Below are positions 10,214-18,067 of a DNA stretch of 64,000 nucleotides, in pieces. The notes beneath the pieces were generated by a model. The model did not search any database and had not been told where the DNA came from. It saw only the letters and a list, made by a program, of their open reading frames with translations. The number at the start of each line of letters is the position of its first letter. Positions within the stretch are counted from its first letter, which is position 1. This stretch comes from UBA7803 sp041690675 (lineage in GTDB: Bacteria > Pseudomonadota > Gammaproteobacteria > Pseudomonadales > Azotimanducaceae): assembly GCA_041690675.1 (NCBI GenBank), contig JAWLGU010000014.1:1-64000 (forward strand). The letters are read 5' to 3'. Made by a program: the position numbers and the translations under genes.

Positions 10214-11455
10214 CATGAAGGCGCAGGACGCGCTCATGGCCGCCGGCACCATGAACAGCTTGGGATCGAGCCCCGCGCCCAGAGCTCCGGCGGCCAGTAT
10301 GGGCATGAGCAGGGCCGTGGTGGCCGTGTTGCTGGTGGTCTCGGTGAGGAAGGTCACGGTGAGGCAGATGCACGCCATGATGACCAGCACGTTCAGGCCG
10401 GCCAGTCCGGAGAGCAGGGTGCCGATGGTCTCGCTCAGGCCGGACTGGGTGAAGGCCTCGGCGATGGCGATGCCGGCGCCAAACAGGATCAGCATGCCCC
10501 AGGGAATGCGGCTGGCGGTCTCCCAGTCCAGGAGCTTCTCGCCCCGGCCGTTGGGAATGAGAAACAGCGCCACCACGGCGAGAAACGCCACCATGTAGTC
10601 GGACGAGTACTTCACGCCCAGGAGCGCTGACCAGCCGCCCAGCGGCTCCTGGCGGGTCATCCAGAGCAGGGCGGTGGCGGCGAACACCAGCAGCACTCGC
10701 ACCTCCTCGGGGCGCCAGGCGCCCACCTCGGGGACGGGGGGCGCCGGGTGGCGGCCGAGGCGGCGGGTCAAGTAGAAGCCCACCAGCGGCAGGAACACGA
10801 GCACCACCGGGACGCCCCAGGCCATCCAGCCCGCGAAGGTCACCCGCTCGCCCACCTGCTGCTCGTATACGCCCATGAAGATCACGTTGGGCGGGGTGCC
10901 GATGGGGGTGCCGATACCGCCGATGCTGGCGGCGTAGGCAATACCGAGAAGCAGCGGCTTGGCGAGCTCCGGGTCCTCGGACTTCTCCAGCACCGCCAGG
11001 GCCACGGGCAGTAGCATAAGGGTGGTGGCGGTGTTGGAGATCCACATGCTGAGCACCGCCGAGGCGGCGAGAAAGCCGAACACCAGGCGACGGCTGCTGG
11101 TGCCGCCGAACGCACGGACCATGGTCAGGGCGATTCGCCGGTGCGCGCCGCTGCGCGCGAGTGCCGTGGAGAGCACGAAGCCGCCGAGCAGCAGCAGGAT
11201 CAGCGGGTGGCCGTAGGCGCTGCCGATATCCCGCGGGGGCACCACCCCGAAGAGCGGCAACAGCGCCAGCGGCAGCAGCGAGGTGGCGGGGATGGGGATG
11301 GGCTCGAACACCCACCACACCACGCACAGCACGGTGACCCCCAGGGTTGCCGCGGCGGCTGCGGGAAATCCGCCAGACAGCATGAGGTAGCCTGCCAACA
11401 GTGCGAGAATGGGCCCGGCGGCCAGGGCCGCGTTCCGTGTGGGTGCCTTGGACAT
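10073..11455 (-). CDS. DASS/SLC13-family sodium-dependent anion transporter
   Basis: This 460-residue polytopic membrane protein has the duplicated SNT motifs of the divalent anion:Na+ symporter family (ISNTATTLMLLP and TSNTATTALLMP) and the GTPIGTPPN loop. Family members import dicarboxylates, citrate or sulfate with sodium. The substrate cannot be told from sequence alone. The start is taken at ATG 11455 (MSKAPTRN), which removes a 20-residue non-conserved extension. Its 3' end overlaps the lipoprotein peptidase gene by 141 bp on the opposite strand. It is divergent from sbcB with a 51-bp gap. Confidence 0.9.
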   Translation of the reverse strand: MSKAPTRNAALAAGPILALLAGYLMLSGGFPAAAAATLGVTVLCVVWWVFEPIPIPATSLLPLALLPLFGVVPPRDIGSAYGHPLILLLLGGFVLSTALARSGAHRRIALTMVRAFGGTSSRRLVFGFLAASAVLSMWISNTATTLMLLPVALAVLEKSEDPELAKPLLLGIAYAASIGGIGTPIGTPPNVIFMGVYEQQVGERVTFAGWMAWGVPVVLVFLPLVGFYLTRRLGRHPAPPVPEVGAWRPEEVRVLLVFAATALLWMTRQEPLGGWSALLGVKYSSDYMVAFLAVVALFLIPNGRGEKLLDWETASRIPWGMLILFGAGIAIAEAFTQSGLSETIGTLLSGLAGLNVLVIMACICLTVTFLTETTSNTATTALLMPILAAGALGAGLDPKLFMVPAAMSASCAFMLPVATAPNVIVYSTGRFTVEEMAKEGFALNLIGVAVIATLGYLLLG

Positions 11456-11506
11456 GGCGGGCAAGGTTGCCAACGGGTGGACTGCAAAGCAACTATACGA
11501 AGCACC

Positions 11507-12916
11507 ATGGCGCAAACGTTTTACTGGTACGACCTGGAAACCTCCGGCACCGACCCCCGCTGGGACCGCATCGTTCAGTTCGCGGGTCTGCGCACGGACG
11601 CGGAGCTCAACGAGGTTGGCGACGAGGTGTGCACCTACGTGGCGCTGCCGGACGACGTGCTACCCAGTCCCGATGCCACCCTGGTCACCGGCATCACGCC
11701 TGCCCGGACCCGGGCGGAAGGGGTCAGCGAGTGGCAGGCGCTGACCCGCATCAATACATTGTTCTCGGTCCCCGGTACCTGCGTTGCCGGCTACAACAGC
11801 CTGCGCTTCGACGACGAGTTCGTGCGCCATGGGCTGTACCGGATGCTGATGGACCCCTATGGCCGGGAGTGGCAGAACGGCAACTCGCGCTGGGACATCA
11901 TCGATCTGGTACGGGCAGCGGGGGCGCTGCGGCGCGACGGCATCGAGTGGCCCACCGACGAGGAAGGCCTGCCGGTGTACAAGCTGGAGCGCCTCACCGC
12001 GGCCAACGGCATCGATCACGGCCATGCCCACGACGCCCTCTCCGACGTGCGCGCCACGGTGGCGCTGGCCCGGTTGATCCGCGATCGGCAACCGAAGCTC
12101 TTCGCCTACTACCTGAGCTGCCGGGACAAGCGGCACCTGCGCGGTCTGCTCGAGCCGTTCGGCGCTCGGCTGTGCGTGCACGTCTCCGGCATGTATCCCC
12201 GGGAGCGTTTCAGCGCCGCCCCGGTGGTCTCGGTTTGCCGGCATCCCGGCAACAGCAACGCCGTGATCGTGGCGGATCTGTCCCGGGACATCGAGCCCCT
12301 GCTGCGGGGCACGGAGGAGCAGATCCGCGAGGCCCTGTTCCGGCCGGGCAACCCCGAGCGCCCGCCGCTGAAGGAGATTCGCCTGAATCGCTGCCCCTTC
12401 GTCGCGGGGATCGAGGTGCTGGACGACGAGAACGTCGCGCGCCTCGGCATCGACCGCAAGCTGATTCTCGAGCGCCAGCGACGGCTGCGCCAGCCGGGCC
12501 TGGCGCAGAAGCTGATGCGGGTGTTCGGCCGAGGCCGCCACGAGCGCCCGGTGGACGTGGAGGCGGCGCTGTACGACGGGTTCTTCGACGACAAGGACCG
12601 GTCCCGCTGTCAGGCCCTGCAGCTCGCCCTGGCCCAGGGGAGCTGGCAGGACCTGGACTACGCCGACCGCCGGCTCACCACGCTTGCGGCCCGGCTGAAG
12701 GCACGCTGCTTTCCCGGGCTGCTCCGCGCCGACGAGCGCGCCGAGTGGCGGGAGTTCGTCCGCGACAAGCTGGCCGCCGCGGAGTCGCCCTGGTGCAACC
12801 TGGCGAGCTTCCGACAGCGCCTGGCCGAGTTGGGCCGGGAGCATCCAGGCGGTCACCCGGTGCTGAAAGAGCTCGAAGCCCACGCCGACGCCCTGGCGCG
12901 GGACTACGGCCTGTGA
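11507..12916 (+). CDS. sbcB: Exonuclease I (ExoI, 3'-5' ssDNA exonuclease)
   Basis: The 469-residue protein (E. coli ExoI is 475) degrades single-stranded DNA from the 3' end in recombination and mismatch repair. It opens with a DEDD-type exonuclease domain: YDLETSGTDPRWDRIVQF (D9, E11), the VAGYNSLRFDDEF block and HGHAHDALSDVRAT. The C-terminal SH3-like and helical parts are present. The reading frame extends upstream to 11141, but the family N-terminus fixes ATG 11507. The stop codon overlaps the next ABC ATPase start by one base (TGATG), an odd operon partner for a DNA repair gene. Confidence 0.96.
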   Translation: MAQTFYWYDLETSGTDPRWDRIVQFAGLRTDAELNEVGDEVCTYVALPDDVLPSPDATLVTGITPARTRAEGVSEWQALTRINTLFSVPGTCVAGYNSLRFDDEFVRHGLYRMLMDPYGREWQNGNSRWDIIDLVRAAGALRRDGIEWPTDEEGLPVYKLERLTAANGIDHGHAHDALSDVRATVALARLIRDRQPKLFAYYLSCRDKRHLRGLLEPFGARLCVHVSGMYPRERFSAAPVVSVCRHPGNSNAVIVADLSRDIEPLLRGTEEQIREALFRPGNPERPPLKEIRLNRCPFVAGIEVLDDENVARLGIDRKLILERQRRLRQPGLAQKLMRVFGRGRHERPVDVEAALYDGFFDDKDRSRCQALQLALAQGSWQDLDYADRRLTTLAARLKARCFPGLLRADERAEWREFVRDKLAAAESPWCNLASFRQRLAELGREHPGGHPVLKELEAHADALARDYGL

Positions 12917-13668
12917 TGCCGGCGCCGAGCCTCCATGCCGGAAGCTGCGTGGAGTTCGTCGGCGTGGAGAAGCGCTTCGGCACGGGTCCGCCGGTGCTGA
13001 ACGGCCTCACCCTGACCCTGCCCGCGGGACTCACCACCGCGGTGGTGGGGGCCAGCGGCAGCGGCAAGACCACCCTGCTGCAGCTCGTCAACGCGATGCT
13101 GCGCCCGGAGCGGGGCGAAGTGCGGGTGTTCGGCGAGCCCATCCCCAGTGGTGATCTGGTGGCGTTCCGCCGCGGGATCGGCTACGCCGTGCAGGGGGCG
13201 GGGCTGTTTCCGCACATGACCAACCGCCAGAACGTGGAGCTGCTGGCACGGTTGGCGGGCTGGCCGCAGGAGCGCCGCGAAGCCCGCTATCGTGCCCTGC
13301 TCGAGGCCATGGAGTTGCCCTACGACATCTCCGGCCGCTATCCCCACGCCCTGTCCGGCGGTCAGCAGCAGCGTCTGGGGCTGTGCCGGGCGCTCATGCT
13401 GCAGCCACGGCTGCTGCTGCTGGACGAGCCGTTCTCCGCCGTGGACCCCATCACCCGGGTGGGCATCTATCACACCTTCGAGCAGGTGAAGGCTCACGAG
13501 CCGGTGAGCGCGCTGTTGGTGACCCACGACATGCGCGAGGCGGTGCGGCTGGCGGGCTACCTGGTGATCCTGCAGGACGGGCGCGTGCTTCAGGCGGGCC
13601 CCACGGACGACGTCCTGGCATCGCCCGCGGATGCCTACGTGCGCACGCTGGTGACGGAGCAGCTGTGA
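12916..13668 (+). CDS. Betaine/osmoprotectant-type ABC transporter ATPase (OpuBA/OsmV-like)
   Basis: The 250-residue ATPase has Walker A GASGSGKTT (45-53), signature ALSGGQQQRLGLCRALM, Walker B LLLLDEPFSAVDP and a switch His in LLVTHD. The FPHMT-containing Q-loop region and the partner encoded next place it with the glycine betaine/choline/carnitine ABC importers. No C-terminal CBS domains are present, unlike larger OpuA-type ATPases, so osmotic gating by that means is not expected. It overlaps sbcB by one base and the fused permease gene by four (GTGA). Confidence 0.88.
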   Translation: MPAPSLHAGSCVEFVGVEKRFGTGPPVLNGLTLTLPAGLTTAVVGASGSGKTTLLQLVNAMLRPERGEVRVFGEPIPSGDLVAFRRGIGYAVQGAGLFPHMTNRQNVELLARLAGWPQERREARYRALLEAMELPYDISGRYPHALSGGQQQRLGLCRALMLQPRLLLLDEPFSAVDPITRVGIYHTFEQVKAHEPVSALLVTHDMREAVRLAGYLVILQDGRVLQAGPTDDVLASPADAYVRTLVTEQL

Positions 13669-15164
13669 AGGCGCCGTTGGCCCGTCGATTCCAGCGCCGG
13701 CTGTGGCCGTGGCTGCTGGCGGCAACGCTGGCGGCGCCGGCCGCCCACGGCGAACCCATCGTGGTGGCCAGCAAGAACTTCAACGAGTCCTACATTCTCG
13801 GCGAGATGGCGGCGCAGCTTCTCGAGCATGCCGGCTTCGCGGTGGAGCGGCGCTTCGGTCTGGGCGGCACGCTGGTGTGCTTCCGGGCGCTGGTGGCGGG
13901 TGAGGTGGATCTCTACGTGGAGTACACGGGTACTCTGAGTCAGGCGATCCTCAATCTGCCGGCGGAGGCCAATCTCGCCCGGCTGCGCCAGGCCATGGCG
14001 GAACGGGGGCTCCAGGTACTGCCGCCGCTGGGCTTCGACAACACCTACGCCCTGGTCATGAAGCGGCACCGCGCCGAGGCGCTGGGGATCGACGCCATCG
14101 ACGACCTGGCCGCCCACACCCAGCTGCGCGTGGTGCTGAGCCACGAGTTTCTGGAGCGAAGCGACGGCTGGCCGGGGCTCTCCGCAGCCTACGGGCTCGA
14201 CCTGCCCGTCGGCGGCATCGAGCACGGCCTGGCTTACCAGGCCCTGGAGCAGGGCACCATCGACGTCACCGACGCCTACTCCACGGATGGCGAGGTGGAG
14301 CGGTACGACCTGACTGTGCTCGAGGACACCCGGGGCTTCTTTCCGGAGTATCGGGCCGTGCCACTGGTGCGCGAGGACCTGCCCGTCCAGGCGGTGCGGG
14401 CGTTGCAGCCGCTGGCCGGGCGGCTCGATGACGCCACCATGCAGGCGCTGAACGCCGCCGTGGTGTTCGAGGGGCGTTCCTTCGTCGAGGTCGCCAACGG
14501 CTTTCTCGCCGCCGAGGGGCTGGTGGAGACCCGGGAGGCCGGCGGCGTGCTGTGGCGGGCTTTGTGGCGCAACACGCTGCAGCACCTGAAGCTCACCGTG
14601 GCGGCGCTGGCGGCATCCGTGGTGGTGGCACTGACCCTGGGGCTGGCGGTGTTCCGTCACCGCTGGCTGGCCCGCGGCGTCGTGTACGGATGCGGCCTGC
14701 TGCAGACCATACCGTCCATCGCCCTGCTGGCGCTGATGATCCCCCTGCTCGGCATCGGTCCGGTGCCGGCCATCGTCGCCCTGTTCCTGTACTCGCTGCT
14801 GCCGACCCTGCGCAACACCATCGCCGCGCTGACTACCGTGGACCCGACTCTGCTCCGGGTGGCCGAAGCCATGGGCATGACCCGCGCTCAGCAGCTTCGC
14901 TACGTTCAGGTGCCGCTGTCGCTGCCCACCATGCTCGCCGGAATCCGCACCGCCGCCGTGATCAGCATCGGCACCGCCACGCTGGCCGCGTTCATCGGCG
15001 CCGGCGGGCTCGGAGACCCCATCGTCACCGGGCTGGCGCTGAACGACACCGGCCTGATCCTGCAGGGCGCCGTGCCGGCGGCCCTGCTCGCCATCGCCAC
15101 GGAGCTGGCGTTCGAGGGCCTGGAGCGGGCGGTGCTGCCCGGGCACCTGCGGCCCGGCGGGTGA
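13665..15164 (+). CDS. Fused substrate-binding protein and permease of betaine-type ABC importer
   Basis: This 499-residue protein joins two functions. Residues 1-30 are a signal peptide, about 31-295 are an OpuAC-like substrate-binding domain (VVASKNFNESYILGEM, GEVDLYVEYTGTL), and about 305-490 are an OpuBB/ProW-like permease with several TM segments (QTIPSIALLALMIPLLGIG, the EAA-type loop EAMGMTRAQQL). With the ATPase it would import a compatible solute or a related small molecule. The order, binding domain first and permease second, is the reverse of BusAB- or EgtUBC-type fusions. The GTG start overlaps the ATPase stop by four bases. It converges on the response regulator gene with a 10-bp gap. 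Confidence 0.9.
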   Translation: MKAPLARRFQRRLWPWLLAATLAAPAAHGEPIVVASKNFNESYILGEMAAQLLEHAGFAVERRFGLGGTLVCFRALVAGEVDLYVEYTGTLSQAILNLPAEANLARLRQAMAERGLQVLPPLGFDNTYALVMKRHRAEALGIDAIDDLAAHTQLRVVLSHEFLERSDGWPGLSAAYGLDLPVGGIEHGLAYQALEQGTIDVTDAYSTDGEVERYDLTVLEDTRGFFPEYRAVPLVREDLPVQAVRALQPLAGRLDDATMQALNAAVVFEGRSFVEVANGFLAAEGLVETREAGGVLWRALWRNTLQHLKLTVAALAASVVVALTLGLAVFRHRWLARGVVYGCGLLQTIPSIALLALMIPLLGIGPVPAIVALFLYSLLPTLRNTIAALTTVDPTLLRVAEAMGMTRAQQLRYVQVPLSLPTMLAGIRTAAVISIGTATLAAFIGAGGLGDPIVTGLALNDTGLILQGAVPAALLAIATELAFEGLERAVLPGHLRPGG

Positions 15165-15174
15165 GCCACCGGCC

Positions 15175-16179
15175 TCACTCGCCTCGCAGGCTGCGCAGGT
15201 AGGCGTCGTAGGAGGAGCGTGCGGGGTCGAAGTCCACGTCCGTGGCGGCGTCGTGCACGAGCCCGAGGTACCAGGTGCGATTGCCGTCGATGTGCCGGGC
15301 CGGCACCACCTGCTCCTCCCAGGGATAGCGCTCGTCGCCGAAGTAGTCGGCGGGAGATTCACCGCTGAACAGGCCCACCAGCTCGCCGCGCTCGATGCCG
15401 CGGCGGACGTCCGCGGGGGCGTCGTGCTGCCGCACGAAGTCGATCTGCTGTCTGCGGTCCGCCTCGTCCAGGAGCAGCAGGCGGATCACCGAGCCGTTCG
15501 CGCGTAACATGAGAAAACCGGGCGGGTCGTCCACCAGGTAGTATTCCACCGCGCGCTCCTCCTGCATCAGCTTGTGCACCGCGACGGCGATGCCGCGATC
15601 GACCAGGAATCCCGGTGGGTCGATGGCCAGCGCCGTCCGCAGCCGGGCCAGATACTGGTGGAAGTACTCCCGCTCCAGCTCGGCGATGAACGCCACCACC
15701 GCTTCCACCGCGGTGGCCCGGTGCTTGGGGATGAAGCGGTGAATCAGCCCGGCGTTGAACGCTTCCACGGCCAGCTTCTCGTCGGCGACGCCGGTGAACA
15801 TGGCGAGCCGGGCGTAGGGGTCGCGGCTGCGCTCGCAGAACTGCAGGCCGTCCACCGAGGGCATGGCGTAGTCCACCAGCACCACCGACACCCGGCGGAA
15901 CCGCTCCCGGTAGTTGATTTCCTGCTCGATGGCGCCGAGATCCAGGTGGATCAGCGCCTGACCGCCTTGGCCCCGCTGGAGGGTGAAGCAGCGGTCCACC
16001 AGGGGCGGCAGGCCGATGGGCTCGTTGAGGAACGCCAGCGCCTGCTCCGGATCGGTGAAGCCGCGGCAGGCCAGGGTCGGGGGCAGCTCCAGGGTGAGGC
16101 TGCGCACGAAGGCTTCGTTGTCATCCACCAGTACCACGGTGGTGGGGTGAAAGTACGGGGACAGGGTCAAGGAGCTCAT
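15175..16179 (-). CDS. Atypical response regulator: REC domain with insertion plus unknown C-terminal domain
   Basis: The 334-residue protein starts with a receiver domain: acidic pair in VVLVDDNEAF (D19, D20), phospho-acceptor D103 in VVLVDYAMPSVDGL, T129 and K152. In ordinary receivers the phospho-Asp is near residue 55; here about 45 extra residues (52-97) are inserted before it. Residues 160-334 form a domain I do not recognise, with no helix-turn-helix or GGDEF motif; it has an aromatic, acidic character (ESPADYFGDERYPWEEQ). It is co-transcribed with an upstream ribbon-helix-helix gene (10-bp gap), so both may act in one regulatory circuit. Confidence 0.75.
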   Translation of the reverse strand: MSSLTLSPYFHPTTVVLVDDNEAFVRSLTLELPPTLACRGFTDPEQALAFLNEPIGLPPLVDRCFTLQRGQGGQALIHLDLGAIEQEINYRERFRRVSVVLVDYAMPSVDGLQFCERSRDPYARLAMFTGVADEKLAVEAFNAGLIHRFIPKHRATAVEAVVAFIAELEREYFHQYLARLRTALAIDPPGFLVDRGIAVAVHKLMQEERAVEYYLVDDPPGFLMLRANGSVIRLLLLDEADRRQQIDFVRQHDAPADVRRGIERGELVGLFSGESPADYFGDERYPWEEQVVPARHIDGNRTWYLGLVHDAATDVDFDPARSSYDAYLRSLRGE

Positions 16180-16189
16180 GGCCGGGCCG

Positions 16190-16486
16190 TCACGACAGCA
16201 GGTCCAGGAGCGCTGCCCGCTTGCCGGCGGACAGGCAACGAAAACGGCGGATGAGACGCTCTTCCTCCTCCGACAGCTCCCGGTGCAGCAGCCGCTCGAA
16301 CTCCTCGTGGAGCGCCGGGGCCAGGGCCCGCTGCTCCTCCACCCCGGGCAGGCCGCTGAACGACAGTTGCAGGCGCGCTACAATCTCCGAGTTGATGCTG
16401 CGCCGATGGTACTGGGCCGATTCGGCGAGCAGCTCGCGCATGGGGATGGGCAGCCGGACCAGGTACTTGTAGTTCTTGTCGGCCAT
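16190..16486 (-). CDS. Arc/MetJ-type ribbon-helix-helix DNA-binding protein
   Basis: This 98-residue protein has an N-terminal Arc-like ribbon-helix-helix motif (YKYLVRLPIPMRELLAESA then RRSINSEIVARL), in which a beta strand and two helices form a dimeric DNA-binding unit. The C-terminal half is acidic and helical and may carry oligomer or partner contacts. No toxin gene is next to it, so a toxin-antitoxin role is not supported. It is divergent from the Nudix gene and a short inverted repeat lies between them. The downstream response regulator follows by 10 bp. Confidence 0.85.
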   Translation of the reverse strand: MADKNYKYLVRLPIPMRELLAESAQYHRRSINSEIVARLQLSFSGLPGVEEQRALAPALHEEFERLLHRELSEEEERLIRRFRCLSAGKRAALLDLLS

Positions 16487-16566
16487 CCCCCACGGGCTCC
16501 CCGCTCCCCTTCCGCGGTGCGAGGCGCACGATACTGCGGGGGCGCCTGCGCCGCGCCGCCAGTTTG

Positions 16567-16581
16567 GTCAAAAAGTTTGAC
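16567..16581. promoter_or_regulatory. Inverted repeat, candidate operator in a divergent promoter region
   Basis: GTCAAA-AAG-TTTGAC is a perfect 6-3-6 inverted repeat between the divergent ribbon-helix-helix and Nudix genes. It overlaps a TTGACG that could be a -35 box toward the Nudix gene. A ribbon-helix-helix repressor dimer or tetramer would bind a site of this size. Confidence 0.4.
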
Positions 16582-16631
16582 GTAATGTACCCACCCGCCG
16601 ATGCACCGGCAAGAGATGGCAGGTTGATATC

Positions 16632-17387
16632 ATGGAACCCCTCGCACGCGGCAACATTCGTCTGGCGGCCACCATCGTGCTTCTGCGCGACGGTCCGGGC
16701 GGTCTGGAAGTGTTCATGATGCAGCGCCCGGGGAGCGGCGATTTTCCCGATCTGCACGTCTTCCCCGGAGGCAAGGTGGACGAGGGCGATTTCGTCCCGG
16801 AGCTGCTCGAGGGGCTGTCGGACGAGCAGGCCAATCAGCGCCTCGGCATCGCCGCTGGGGGCCTGCGTTACTGGGTGGCGGCCGTCCGCGAGTGCTTCGA
16901 GGAGTGCGGGGTGCTTCTGGCCTATCGCGGCGGCCGCCTGATCCGCTGGTCCGACGAGGGGGAGGTGGCCCGCTTCGCCGCCTACCGGCAGCAGCTCATC
17001 GACGGCGAGATCTCCATGGCGGCTCTGTGCCGGCGAGAAGGGCTGAGGCTCGCCGCGGACCGGGTGCAGTACTTCAGCCACTGGATCACGCCGCCGCTGG
17101 TGCCCCGGCGCTTCGACACCCGCTTCTTCGTCGCGGCCATGCCCGGCGATCAGGAGACCGTGGCCCATCATCGCGAAACCGCCGACGACGCCTGGGTACG
17201 TCCCGAGGATGCCCTGACGGCCCACCGTGCCGGGCGCTGGCAGATGATCTCGCCCACCCTCACGACCCTCGAAAGCATCGCCGCCTTCGCCGATGTCGGC
17301 GAGGTGCTGGACGCGGTGGCGGCGGAGCGGCACGTGGGCGAGCTCACCGAGGAGCAGAGACGCCAGGGCATGCACGAGCTGCGATGA
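16632..17387 (+). CDS. Nudix hydrolase (NUDT19-like, possible CoA/acyl-CoA diphosphatase)
   Basis: The 251-residue protein has a Nudix domain: VFPGGKVDEGD and, after an insertion, AAVRECFEECGVLL, which supplies the catalytic REX2EE core. This long insertion within the Nudix box and the following WITPPLVPRRFDTRFFVA segment are typical of the NUDT19/RP2p group rather than the short MutT type; these often hydrolyse CoA or other nucleoside diphosphate derivatives. It is the first gene of an operon with an ABC exporter and overlaps the ATPase start by four bases (ATGA). Confidence 0.86.
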   Translation: MEPLARGNIRLAATIVLLRDGPGGLEVFMMQRPGSGDFPDLHVFPGGKVDEGDFVPELLEGLSDEQANQRLGIAAGGLRYWVAAVRECFEECGVLLAYRGGRLIRWSDEGEVARFAAYRQQLIDGEISMAALCRREGLRLAADRVQYFSHWITPPLVPRRFDTRFFVAAMPGDQETVAHHRETADDAWVRPEDALTAHRAGRWQMISPTLTTLESIAAFADVGEVLDAVAAERHVGELTEEQRRQGMHELR

Positions 17388-18067
17388 GCCCGGTGCTCGA
17401 GGTTCGTGGCGTCACCAAGGCGTTCGCCGACGGCACCGGCGTGCGGCGGGTGCTGGCGGGCCTGGACCTGGATCTGCACGCGGGGGAGGTGGTGGCGCTG
17501 CGGGGTCCCAGCGGCTCGGGAAAGACCACGCTGCTGAACCTGGTGGCGGGCCTGATCCCGCTGGACGGCGGCACCATGCGTCTGCGGGTGGCGGAGGGGG
17601 TGCTGGATCTCCACGCCATGGATCCGGCGGCGCTCACCCGGGTGCGGCGCGCCCACATGGGCTACGTGTTCCAGTTCTTCAACCTGGTGCCCACCCTGAC
17701 CGTGCGGGAGAACGTGCTGCTGCCCCTGGAGCTCAACCGACGCTGGGAGCTGAGGGCGCGGGCCCTGGAGCGGCTCGAGGCGCTGGGGCTCGGTGACCGG
17801 GCCGATGCCTTTCCCGACGTGCTCTCCGGCGGCGAGCGTCAGCGCGTGGCCATCGCCCGTGCCCTGGCCCACGCACCGGCGCTGGTGCTAGCCGACGAGC
17901 CCACCGGGAACCTCGACGCCGACAACGCCGGGCGGGTGGCGCACCTGCTCTGGCAGCAGGTGCGGGAGTCAGGCAGTGCGCTGCTGGTCGCCACCCACGA
18001 CCCCGAGATCGCCGCCCGGGCGGATCGGACGGTGGAGATCGGCGGGGCTGCGCGGGAGGCCCCGTGA
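17384..18067 (+). CDS. ABC exporter ATPase (LolD/MacB-type; AttE-like)
   Basis: The 227-residue ATPase has Walker A GPSGSGKTT (41-49), the FQFFNLVPTLTVRENV Q-loop region, signature LSGGERQRVAIARAL, Walker B LVLADEPTGNLD and switch His in ATHD. These are features of LolD/MacB/FtsE-like ATPases that energise FtsX-type permeases. It pairs with the next gene, which it overlaps by four bases (GTGA). The pairing with an AttH-like secreted protein suggests an AttEFGH-type system. Confidence 0.9.
   Translation: MSPVLEVRGVTKAFADGTGVRRVLAGLDLDLHAGEVVALRGPSGSGKTTLLNLVAGLIPLDGGTMRLRVAEGVLDLHAMDPAALTRVRRAHMGYVFQFFNLVPTLTVRENVLLPLELNRRWELRARALERLEALGLGDRADAFPDVLSGGERQRVAIARALAHAPALVLADEPTGNLDADNAGRVAHLLWQQVRESGSALLVATHDPEIAARADRTVEIGGAAREAP

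Noticed and set aside
16190..16486. Toxin-antitoxin module for the ribbon-helix-helix protein
   Set aside because: No RelE-, VapC- or Fic-like toxin gene is adjacent; the neighbour is a response regulator.
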